Below are positions 11,263-20,960 of a stretch of DNA of 64,000 bases, one piece after another. Source of the DNA: Hedera helix. Lineage: Eukaryota; Streptophyta; Magnoliopsida; Apiales; Araliaceae. Each line of letters starts with the position of its first letter. The first letter of the stretch is position 1. Made by a program: the position numbers and the translations under genes. A model generated the notes under the pieces. The model was not told where the DNA came from, searched no databases, and saw only the letters and a list, made by a program, of their open reading frames with translations. The DNA lies in NCBI GenBank assembly GCA_947179155.2, contig OX359275.1, forward strand, positions 42,641,898-42,705,897, given 5' to 3'.

Positions 11263-11940
11263 TTATTATTATTATAAATGTAATATAAAGTCGATCGATC
11301 GGTCACTCTCTTGATATCGACATGATCATAGATGGAGTAGAGATCAATATATCATGTATACATGTCTGTACCTATAAGTAATTTCCACTACCTACGTACG
11401 TAGCTAGCTTAGCTAGCTACTTAGCTGAATGCATTGGTAGATATATATGTGTATGGACTCCATTATTTAATTTCTTAAAAAAAAAAATTGGTTTAGTTAG
11501 AACTTTTTTGATATTCGAGATGCATCTACTGATTATGTACGTAATAGAAATGGCGGACTTTAATGTATTGCTTTGGGAGTACTTGATGCACTCCCAAAAC
11601 GCTAGTGGTAGAATAAAAATATATAGGACATATTACAAAGGTTGAGCTTCACTATTTGTGGTTTCAGATTTTAGATAGTTGCAGATCTCTGCCCTCCGAC
11701 CATTTGAGAGAGACGCAGATTGGAACAGTAAGAGGCAAACGCGAAATAGGGAGGCCTAATTGGCGTTTCCTTATTTATTTATTTATTTATTTATTTATTA
11801 TTTAATAACTAGATTCATTTATTTGTTAATTAAAAAAATATCTTTTGTCAGGTGTCATGATTTCTCTGGGACAGCTGATCCGAACTTGTGTGTATATAAC
11901 TGATTTCCTTCGAACTAATCACTCGTTGCCACAATATAAC
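11263..11940. other. Spacer between the two dehydrin-like genes
   Basis: The spacer carries the presumed 3' UTR of dehydrin-like gene 1, short palindromic words around 11395-11420 (CTACGTACGTAGCTAGC) and an (ATTT)n-type run at about 11770-11800. No gene is visible. Confidence 0.5.
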
Positions 11941-11945
11941 CTCTA

Positions 11946-11994
11946 ACGTGTCAGTATCCTCTGCAATTCCCCCCACTTCCCTTGCCTATATAAA
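11946..11994 (+). promoter_or_regulatory. ABRE-like element and TATA box of dehydrin-like gene 2
   Basis: ACGTGTC at 11946-11952 matches the core of the abscisic acid response element common in dehydrin promoters, and TATATAAA lies 35 bases further at 11987-11994. The spacing and order suggest an intact ancestral ABA-responsive promoter in front of a coding region that is now broken. Function is inferred from motifs only. Confidence 0.55.
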
Positions 11995-12113
11995 CCCCCA
12001 ACTCAAAACCAACATCTTCACCACTTCAATACTATAACAACGTTCTATAAAGAGTGTACTCTTTGAGCTTAACTTATAGTTTGATTTCAAGTCGCACTAG
12101 CCTTTTGGTAAAA

Positions 12114-12655
12114 TTGGCAAACAATGAAGAGCAATATGGGAGCCAGACAGACGCCTATGATAACCCAGTTCTAAGCCAAAAAGATGAGTATGGCAAATCT
12201 GGCACCGTCACAGGCACCGCTGATTTAGGGGAGGTCCCCATTTCAGTACCGACACCGATACGCATGGGCAGCAGCATCACCGTATCGGTAGCAACAACTC
12301 CAGCTCTGTAAGTAGCTATATAAATATATATACTGCATGTGATTAACTAGTACTATGTTGTAAATGTGATGAATATATATATATATATGCCAGTCTGAGG
12401 ATGATGGAGGGGAGAAGGAATAAAAAAAAACAGGGATAACAGAGAAGATAGAAGAGAAGCTGACAGGTGGGCAAACAATTGACCAAGACCAGCAGGCTTT
12501 AACTACTTGTACACCTACACCTGCTGCAGGTAATGGTCGTGAAGGATCATATGAAGGAGCTGCAGAGAAGGAGAGCATTTGGAAGCCGGTCATGAGAAAA
12601 AAAAGGAATGATGGACATTATCAAGGACAAGCTTCCTGGAGGCAGTCACCATTGA
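12114..12655 (+). pseudogene. Dehydrin-like gene 2, start lost and frameshifted
   Basis: This is a tandem, shorter relative of dehydrin-like gene 1. Exon 1 (12114-12307) would begin ANNEEQYG and carries Y-segment-like TDAYDNP and KDEYGK; the expected ATG is TTG at 12114-12116. A frameshift between about 12220 and 12245 separates this frame from the S-segment frame (GQQHHRIGSNNSSS), which runs to the donor GTAAGT at 12308. Exon 2 (12394-12655) reads SEDDGGEKE, then TAA at 12421-12423, then a degenerate K segment (TEKIEEKLTGG). A second frameshift in an A run near 12598-12603 is needed to reach the final K segment (MMDIIKDKLPGG) and the stop at 12653-12655. The 86-bp intron sits at the same codon position as in gene 1. 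With at least four lesions it is a clear pseudogene. Confidence 0.8.
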
Positions 12656-14959
12656 ATTGAATCGAACTCAATTAAATGAAGGATCGAGAGCTCTGCTGCA
12701 TGCCTGTGTCTATGTATTAATTTATCTGTATATTACACGATTGATCAATATATGTCTGTGCCTAAATAGCTCATGTATGATCGTATATGCTTTGGTTTCT
12801 CCCGAGTGTTTGTTGGTAGCTATATGCGACAACCACTGGTTTGTTGTAAGGCTACTAGCTCTTTATCTATCTATGTATAGATCCTGTGTTTTGTTAATAA
12901 GCTAGCAGAGGTTGCTGGATGGCTAGATCGTATGATCATGAGTCTTCCTCTTCCACAGGGGTATGTATGCATGTCATATATTTGTTTAGTGTGTTGTTGA
13001 GCTTTGTTACTGCTCTCTTGAGCCTTTTTATATCATTACTGTAATAGTGGAATAAGTACTCTTTTTTTTTACCTAAATAATGGAGTGAAAAAGTATTTTC
13101 TTTCCTATACTATACATATATCTATATGTATAAACCTATAATTGGCATAAATGAGGCACATGTTCTAATTGGTAAAATCAGAAGGTTGTTAATCCATGTT
13201 ATCATACGGTTGTGCTTTAGTGGTGTAAATGCCACGTGGCCAATGAGACTTGGGCTCGAATCCCAGCGGGCCCACCTTTAATTGGTCACATTAGGCATGC
13301 GGCCGACCAGACAAGTTTTGGCCACTGATCAGGTTAGGTCTTGATTTTTAATAATATAAACATTCAAAAGGGAGACAAACAACTATATCAATATGACTAT
13401 ATGCACGGTGCACAAGAAGAGAATAAAAAAATGTCTAGAAGAAAACAAAAAATAAACCAAATAATCAAAGGAAAAAAGTACCCAAATATTGAAAATGATC
13501 CGCAATAATATAATATGCTATAATAAATACTAATGCACGTGGCTCTTCCGATTCTTGGTACTTATTAAAAAAACATACTTCCTGTAAACTATGTAAGAAT
13601 AGATTAACAAATATTCTATTATCAACCATCAATTTCAATATCACTAAGAAATTTTTTTCTTTTAATATAGTATATGTGTATTGAATGTATCCCATCTAAT
13701 CAGATTTTTAGCAGGCCGGTCCGAACCTACGGGTTGAGTTAGGCCGTGCCAGACCGAATTTTCATATTTAAATAGTAGCTTGTTGAAGGCCTGTAGGCTG
13801 GGCTGAACCGACACAGGTCTTGACCAGACTAAACTTTGACTAAGCCGGACTCAAACGGGGCCAAACCAATTTGTGGACCATGGATTTTTTGTGCATTTTT
13901 AAGTCGCATACTTTTTGTTTTAAAAAATAAAGTAACTTCTAATAACAATTCGGATTAAACATGAAACTTTTATAAAGTAACTTCTAGTTACAAAAGGATC
14001 ATCATTTGAGATAAAGTTGAAGTTTCAAGAGACAAGTTCATATTATGGGTACTCAAAATTTTAGGTTTTTTCCAAAATTTTTTGGTATTGATATTTTTAG
14101 TATCGGTATTTTAAAAAATTTCGGTATTGGTATGTATTTTTTTTAGAAATTGAAAATAATAAAAAAAAAGTATATATATATATATATTATAATTAATAAG
14201 AAAAATACTAAGTTTTCTAACTTCTTAGTTATATCCTAACTTGAACCACACTTAATTTCTTAAACTTATAATTTTTGTAATTTTTGAAACATTATTTGAT
14301 ATGTATACTAATTAATGTGTTGTATTATTACTAGTATTGTTTATACATTATATATTTATCATTATAATATATATAATAGCAATATTGAAATGTTAAATAT
14401 GTGTTAACATTAGCTTATCTCTTTTTAAATAACACAAAAAAAAGTCTAACAAATATATTACTATATTATATTAATACATTATCTTTACCTTTTATAATAT
14501 TAAATCTATGAATGAAATATCAAATTACTAATTTTATAAACTATGGAAGCATAACACGGGAAAAAAAGGTAAGGTAATACAAGATTTATTTATTTATGAT
14601 ATATATTATTAATGCGGGAAAAAAAAATCTAACCGAAAAAACGTTACCGAAAATGTATCGAACCAATATCAAAATTGGTATTTCGGTATCGGTATCGACT
14701 CTTGATTTGTATAAAATTCGGCATCAGTACTGATTCGGATCACCCCTACTTTTTATGATCCTACGGAAAAAAGCTTTTATGATCCTATGGAAAAATGTAC
14801 GTGAGGAATGCCACTGGTTTTCACAAGCTATCCCAAAGAACTAAACAAGAAAAAAATTTTAACGAATGAATAGCTGTTGCAGCATCTCCGCTGTACGAAC
14901 CTTAGTACCATTAAAAAGCTGATTTTGTAATTCGAAAAATGTTGCCCCTTCTGCTTCAC
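12656..14959. other. Intergenic DNA with repeat remnants
   Basis: No gene is visible. The region holds a SINE-like segment (13203-13345) and, at about 14040-14740, AT-rich DNA whose two ends are rich in CGGTAT/ATCGGTA words (GTATCGGTATTTT near 14100; TTTCGGTATCGGTATCG near 14680), which looks like a decayed transposon. A simple AT run lies at about 14169-14188. Confidence 0.45.
13203..13345 (+). mobile_element. Possible second tRNA-derived SINE
   Basis: TGCTTTAGTGG (about 13212-13222) resembles a tRNA A box and GGCTCGAATCC (about 13253-13263) is one base from the B-box consensus, about 40 bases apart, as in tRNA-derived SINEs. It differs in sequence from the SINE at 2478. I could not find a target duplication or define the 3' end, so family and borders are tentative. 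Confidence 0.45.
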
Positions 14960-16936
14960 TCACCAGAAATTATTACAGGAGCATCTCCCGTCACAAAAAT
15001 GGTGGAATCTCATGTTATCCCTGATTACAATTACCCTGCCAGTGACCCAAGATGCACCACACATAAATAAGTGACAATCCTCGCATATCCTGAGATTCTT
15101 TACAATTGTTATAGTGCAACCAGCATTTGCAGTGAGCAGCCCATATGCCAAAGCAAGCTTCTCACTGTGAGTCATCAGTATACGTTTTTTCTCTTCATCG
15201 CCCACATCATAGGAAATAGAACTCAGGATTGGGTGGTATCCATGGAACTTTAATCTATCTAAAAGATCTTCCAATGCTCGCTTAATCTCAGTAGACTTCG
15301 GATGGGTCATATCGCCAGCAAAGAACTCGTGAATTACACCTTTCTTTCCTTCAACCAGGCTACATGCAGGATTCTTTTTCAAACCTTTCATTCTGACCTC
15401 CTTCCTTACTCTTGCAACATCTCCCCATCTTCCCGCTGAAGCATATATGTTAGAAAGCAGGATATAGTTTCCAATACCATTAGGTTCAAGCTCAAATAAA
15501 AAGTTAGCAGCAATCTCAGCAATATCAGGATTCCCATAAATGCGACAAGCTCCAAGCAGGGCACCCCAGACACCTGCATGGGGCTTCACTGGCATGGCCT
15601 TGATAAGCTGAAGGGCTTCTTCCAAGTGTCCCACCCTGCCAAGAAGATCTACCATACAAGCATAGTGATCCGCAGAAGGGACAACACCGTAACATCTTTC
15701 CATCATTGCAAAGAAGTGCTGACCCTGTTCTACGAAACCTGCATGACTACACGCTGTAAGAACTCCTATGAACGTCACCCTATTAGGTTTTATCTCTGTC
15801 TTTACCATCTCTTCAAACAATTTTATGGCAGCAATTGCACGACCATGCATTGCAAACCCAACAATCATTGAACTGTAAGAAAATACATTCCTTTCCTTCA
15901 TCCTCTCAAACAATTTATGTGCTTCCTCCAAATTTCCGCACTTTGCATACATGTCTATCAATGCAGATCCCACAACAACATTGTCAGTAGGTCCAAATCC
16001 AGATTCCTCAGCAACATTTCGAACCCAATTTGCATACTTAGCTGCACCCAGTTGTGCACATGCAGAAACAACCCCAACCAATGTGACCTCATCCGTTTCA
16101 ACCTCCACCTCTTGCATCCTCTCAAAAAGATCCAGTGCCTCCCTCGGCTGAGCATTTTGTGCATACCCTGTAACCATTGCAGTCCAAGCCACCATATCCT
16201 TCACAGGCAACCCATCAAATAACTTAGCCGCAGAATCCATATCTCCACACTTTGCGTAAGCAACAATCAAAGCCGTCCAAGAAATCACATCCCTCACAGG
16301 CATTTCATCAAACACTCGACGCCCACATTCCAAAAACCCACATTTGACATACATGTCAATCATAGTATTCCCAACATACAAATCAGAATCGAACCCACCA
16401 ATACTAATAATCTGACCGTGTATCTGGGTACCCAAATTAACATCCACAGCCAAACTACAAGCCTTGAGCAGAGCAGAAAACGTAAACGAAACAGGACCAA
16501 CACCTTCCCTCCTCATAGAATTATAAAATTTCACAGACTCAGTAAAGGGTCCTTGAATAGTATAACCCCTAATAAGAGCTGTCCAAATGAAAGGATTTCG
16601 TAGTTTCACTCTATCAAAAACATTGTGTGCATAAGTGTCCATGGGAACACCAACATCAGGGAGCTTGCGAAGAATCTTGGTGAGAACATAGCAGCACTGG
16701 TCGAGGCCCCTACGGATAATGTGGGCATGAACTTGCTTTATTTGGGTGAAGTTCCTGCAGTCGTGGAGTACGGAGACGAGCCGGATTTCTAAGAGCTTTC
16801 GTTCCTGAAGCTGGGAGAAGGGAATGAAGGGTTCATTTAGCTGTGGTTCTTGTTTTTTAAAGATGCTTTTGAGAGTTAGAGGCCGAAGCCTGGTTGTATT
16901 CAGCTTCCTAGTAAGAGAAACCATTACAAAACTCAT
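14960..16936 (-). CDS. DYW-class pentatricopeptide repeat protein
   Basis: One uninterrupted frame of 658 codons encodes a PLS-type PPR protein with E and DYW domains. Such proteins enter mitochondria or chloroplasts and bind RNA; DYW members usually direct C-to-U editing. The N-terminus (MSFVMVSLTRKLNTTRLRP) is basic and Ser/Thr-rich, like an organelle transit peptide. Repeats such as NPFIWTALIRGY, DVISWTALIVAYAKCG and DMVAWTAMVTGYAQN fill roughly residues 100-480. The DYW deaminase signature is present: HSE at about 590-592 and CEDC at about 618-621. The C-terminal tripeptide is NFW (CSCNNFW), not the usual DYW/DFW. From memory the sequence is close to Arabidopsis At5g44230, including GVPMD and RNPF near the N-terminus. 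The absence of introns is typical of the family. It is divergent from the gene at 17592 with a shared upstream region of about 0.2 kb. Residue M5 is an alternative start. Confidence 0.93.
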   Translation of the reverse strand: MSFVMVSLTRKLNTTRLRPLTLKSIFKKQEPQLNEPFIPFSQLQERKLLEIRLVSVLHDCRNFTQIKQVHAHIIRRGLDQCCYVLTKILRKLPDVGVPMDTYAHNVFDRVKLRNPFIWTALIRGYTIQGPFTESVKFYNSMRREGVGPVSFTFSALLKACSLAVDVNLGTQIHGQIISIGGFDSDLYVGNTMIDMYVKCGFLECGRRVFDEMPVRDVISWTALIVAYAKCGDMDSAAKLFDGLPVKDMVAWTAMVTGYAQNAQPREALDLFERMQEVEVETDEVTLVGVVSACAQLGAAKYANWVRNVAEESGFGPTDNVVVGSALIDMYAKCGNLEEAHKLFERMKERNVFSYSSMIVGFAMHGRAIAAIKLFEEMVKTEIKPNRVTFIGVLTACSHAGFVEQGQHFFAMMERCYGVVPSADHYACMVDLLGRVGHLEEALQLIKAMPVKPHAGVWGALLGACRIYGNPDIAEIAANFLFELEPNGIGNYILLSNIYASAGRWGDVARVRKEVRMKGLKKNPACSLVEGKKGVIHEFFAGDMTHPKSTEIKRALEDLLDRLKFHGYHPILSSISYDVGDEEKKRILMTHSEKLALAYGLLTANAGCTITIVKNLRICEDCHLFMCGASWVTGRVIVIRDNMRFHHFCDGRCSCNNFW

Positions 16937-17184
16937 ACATATTCAGAGATATTATATATAAGGAGAGACGAATGAACAGATTCACTCAGCCAGCTCTTTT
17001 GTTACTACTATGATTTACTCCGTAGAAAGATGATGGTTTTCGCGCCAGTCGGCTTACAGTTTGGTAGGGTAAAATGGTAATTTTAAGAAATATAAGGGTT
17101 ACATTACTAGCTAGTAACTGCCGGCATCTGAATTTATCTACAGTCAATCCTCTCCCCATTAGTCCATTCATTGCCGATCAAAAG
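16937..17184. promoter_or_regulatory. Shared upstream region of two divergent genes
   Basis: This stretch separates the minus-strand PPR gene from the plus-strand small gene and must hold both promoters. The plus-strand transcript appears to have a non-coding first exon ending at 17184, followed by a GT-AG intron (17185-17510) before the start codon at 17592. I see no strong TATA box, as is common for housekeeping organelle genes. Confidence 0.5.
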
Positions 17185-17591
17185 GTACTTACTAAACCCT
17201 AATTTTTATTTCCTCATCTCATTGTCGATTATGCATGTATATATATACAGAATTTGTATCGTTTATGTAGAACTGGATTCTAGAAAACAAAATTTTACAA
17301 AGTGGGGAAAAGAATTGAGAAGTAGTTTGAAAAAATTGAAGATGGATATGTATAAAGGCACTGGCTCTACTATACATTAGTCTTTCATTGGACTCTTAAT
17401 TGAATTTTTTCTTTAAATCTGGTTGTAATGTATGAGTGGTACTGTAAAATCTTATGAACTTTTTGATCATGTTTGTTCACTTTCTGAAAGCTGTAAATAT
17501 TCTGTTGCAGATTGTAAGGAGATTTCTAAACTTTCAAATTAAGGGTTACAGTGTGACAGCTAGGAACTGTGCGATTCTATTATAAGCCGTC

Positions 17592-19345
17592 ATGTTTGCA
17601 ACTGTAATTAGGTATGTTGGGAAGAAACCAAAGCCAAAAATGAAACCGATAGAGCTTAAAACCCCACCAGAGCAGACACAAACAATCACAAGGGTTATCT
17701 TTGACATCGTCAAAGAGCATGGTCCTCTCACTATTGCAGACACTTGGGAGCGCATAAAGGTACTTGCATGTTGCTCTTCATAATCTATTGTTTTCTTGAG
17801 GATGCGCATTTTGGCCTTTTGGGGGTTTTAATGTAATTGAGGATACACACAGAACCATCAAAAACTTGTGTTAGTCCTTGTTTAGAAGAAAATGAGGAAA
17901 TGGTAGCACCCTTGATATGTTTTATTCCTTCTTCATATGTTTATATCCGTTGTTGTTCATCTTTATTATTTCTTCTGATAATCTAACCTAATTATCCATA
18001 CATCATACCCACACATTATGAACTAAATATTGGAGAAGCTCAAAGATAGGGTATATTGTATATAGAAGTTGTTTTTATTGTGATATTTTTCTTTTGCTTC
18101 TTTTCTCAGAGTGGGCATATTTGGATGCTTTTTCTATTTCCATTTGGACAAGTAAATTCATGACAATGCTAGCCGTTACATGAGTACAAGAAAAATGATT
18201 TATATGTCGACTAATTTCATGACGAATTTGGATTGCTACTAAAGTGAAACCTTAAGCGATAAGACAGAATAATAATATGTAGGTTCCCTTCTTTTTTGTT
18301 CCTATCCCATGCATCCACATACGTCGGTATTTAATACCAACATAAATTTGTCTTTATATGTAGCAACACTCCAAGTATACAGACCTTATAGCAATAGCAA
18401 ACTGAAATCATTTCTATTGTATTGAACAAACAATTCTGTAAAACGCTTTCATTACTGGGTTAAGTAAAAACAAGTTAATTTTATGATATTTCTTCTTTAT
18501 TTGATTTATCATTTTGGGGAATGTTGTATTTGGCATAATAGGTTTGTATCCACACCTGATTTAACTCATGTTATGTACATACTTCAATTCTGAAGAATAC
18601 TGATATCATTCCGTTTATATAAATCATGAATGATGCAATTTGTCATTCTCTTTCAAACTGTAATGTTTGTTAACCCGAGCTAGAAAGAATGAAATAAACA
18701 TCTTTAGATTCTTCCAAAAAATTTACTCTTTTTCAGACTGCCATGCTAGTTTCATCTCCTTGTTCTAAAGAGAGAATAGAGAAAAGAATAAGCATCTTTG
18801 GATGTTATTAACTCTTTTTACATTACTTATGGTTAGAAGATTTTAACTGCAACCAGTGGCAGGGAGGCACTCCCCGTCTCCATAACAATCCTGGAATCCA
18901 ATTCCTAATCTGGATTGAAGATTTGTGCCCCTTCATGTACATGTTATGCACTAACCGTTCTAGTGTTGTTCCATTATATGCTTTTACAAAGAAAGCTAAC
19001 AATATAGAGGAGAACCATTATTGTTGTTATATCTGTTTCTTTCTATTTTTGTGAATAAATTATTTGATCTCCATTACATGAATATCGTTTTCTCCAAATA
19101 CATAGTTTTTTGTTCATATGATTGGGTAATATTGTCCCAAACATTTTCAGGAAGTTGGTATAAGAGGACTGACAAGTAAAAGGCATATGAAAATTGTATT
19201 GAGGTGGATGAGGGAGAGGCAGAAGCTTAGGCAAATATGCAATCACGCGGGACCACAGAAACAATTTCTGTATACAACCTGGTTCACTAAGCCCAACATC
19301 AAGCAGACAAGGGCTGGGAATGGTTTTTCACAACCAAAAGCATAA
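17592..19345 (+). CDS. Conserved small basic protein, probably organellar
   Basis: Two coding exons, 17592-17759 and 19151-19345, join in phase to 120 codons with clean GT-AG borders (AAG|GTACTT and TTTCAG|GAA). The product is basic and lacks membrane segments. Conserved-looking blocks are PPEQTQTITRVIFDIVKEHGP in exon 1 and RGLTSKRHMKIVLRWMR and QKQFLYTTWFTKP in exon 2; the layout suggests a winged-helix-like or RNA-contact fold. I recall very similar plant proteins of the same length but cannot name them with confidence. A component of the mitochondrial ribosome is one possibility, suggested by size, charge and the neighbouring PPR gene. A 5'UTR intron is predicted at 17185-17510. The 1.4-kb intron between coding exons shows no clear insertion. 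Confidence 0.75.
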
Positions 19346-20960
19346 CGAACTTAATGGAACATTAGCCGAGGAACAAGGTGGACACCTTCAGATCTGTAAG
19401 CCTGTCAGTCTCTCTTCATGAGAAAGGTTTCCTATTGTGATTGTACTTTCACTGTCGTATTGGTATCATACCAGGAAGGTTGTTTTTTTGCTGCTTGTTA
19501 GCTATGAGAGAGTGTATCTTAAGTTTCAACTACATTAATCCTTCCCATGGTTCCATTGTCTGGCATGATAAGCTATTACACTGCTCCCCACCTGTTAGTG
19601 AGGTATCAGTATGTGTTTTGAGAAATAGAATTAGCTGCCCTTGTTTTGCTTTCACTTTTGTATAATACGCACCTAACACCTATAGAAGTGGGGTGTGGGT
19701 GTATTATTTTTTGTTTAAACGTCTGGCTTCAAATGGGGCGTAAGGAACATTAGTTAAAATCAAAGGAATAACAGAGGAAGGAACTTCCTCTATCTCGCCT
19801 CAAATTTAATCTTCCTCTCGATCAGCAACTCTTGAATGAAAGTAGGAATAGAATTACTAATTCGTATAAAATGAAAAAAATTATGTTTGGTTGTTCTATT
19901 GAAATGGAATGAACCATTTACATCCCTACTAAATTTATGAATTTTATTTTTTGAGAAATGATATGGAATAACTCATTTCAAATGGAATGAAATAAATCAT
20001 ATCAGTCTTCATTCTATTCATTTCTCTATTTTATTTTTTCATTCATTCTTTCAATCCAAACGTAACATCATCTCATTCACCCTGACATTTTGATATGTAA
20101 TTTTTCCTTAACAATCCACATTGCCTTTGGCAGCTGAAATGAGGTCCCCAAATAGATACCCATGGAGGTGTTGACGCTGCCCAGCATGTGTTATCCTCTG
20201 GTTTAAACCGGGACGTCTTGGTCGGTTTTGAACTCATAAAATTTTATTTACATTTAATTGATTGATATTTTTACTTTTATTTGTATTATCTCATAATAAG
20301 TTATATATGAGAATCCATAAATTCTATTTTTTCGTAGCCAACTCATTCGTAAGATATATAATAAATTTTGTAGGCAATTCAATTAGAATCTATTTTAATT
20401 ATTCTTCCTCATTTTTATTTATTTATTTTTGTTTTGTTTTGATGAGCCAATGTATTTTTTTAAACACAAAAAACATATATGCATATTATTGTTGGGTAAG
20501 ATTATATATCTAACTATTTTAAAAAATAACATTACAAAATCACTTAATATAAAATTATGAATTTTTAACTAAGACTTTCTTTATTTTAAAAAATATCAGA
20601 TACAATTTTTTTTTTTAATTTGATCTATAACTTGAAATATATTTCTATTTTAGAACTATAAAATGACACGATGATCTTAATTTATTATTATTATTTTACC
20701 ATTATTTTTTCTATCATTATACAAAGTTAATATTAATGCTATATTCGATAATATAAATTATAATTAATAAATAAAATACAGTTGTCAATTCTATTTGGCA
20801 CAGGACACCTATCGAGTATAAGTTAATTTGACCAGTGGTTACAAACCGGCCCTTTTAAGCCCAGCCCATTTATAGTCAGACCAACGACACCCTATCCATC
20901 CAACTTCGGCTGCTTGTAGTTAACTATAGGCAACCGATAGTTCTGTTTTCTCTCTCATCT
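19346..20960. other. Intergenic DNA with a MITE-like repeat
   Basis: No gene is visible. The first few hundred bases are the likely 3' UTR of the upstream gene. A MITE-like segment lies at 19881-20065. The DNA from 20230 to 20770 is very AT-rich without visible structure. The last 100 bases would be the promoter of the methylthiotransferase gene. Confidence 0.5.
19881..20065. mobile_element. MITE-like segment
   Basis: The ends TTATGTTTGGTTG and CAATCCAAACGTAA are imperfect inverted repeats, and the interior repeats the word GGAATGA in both orientations (for example near 19907, 19965 and 19983). About 185 bp, no coding content. I could not define a target duplication. Confidence 0.4.
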
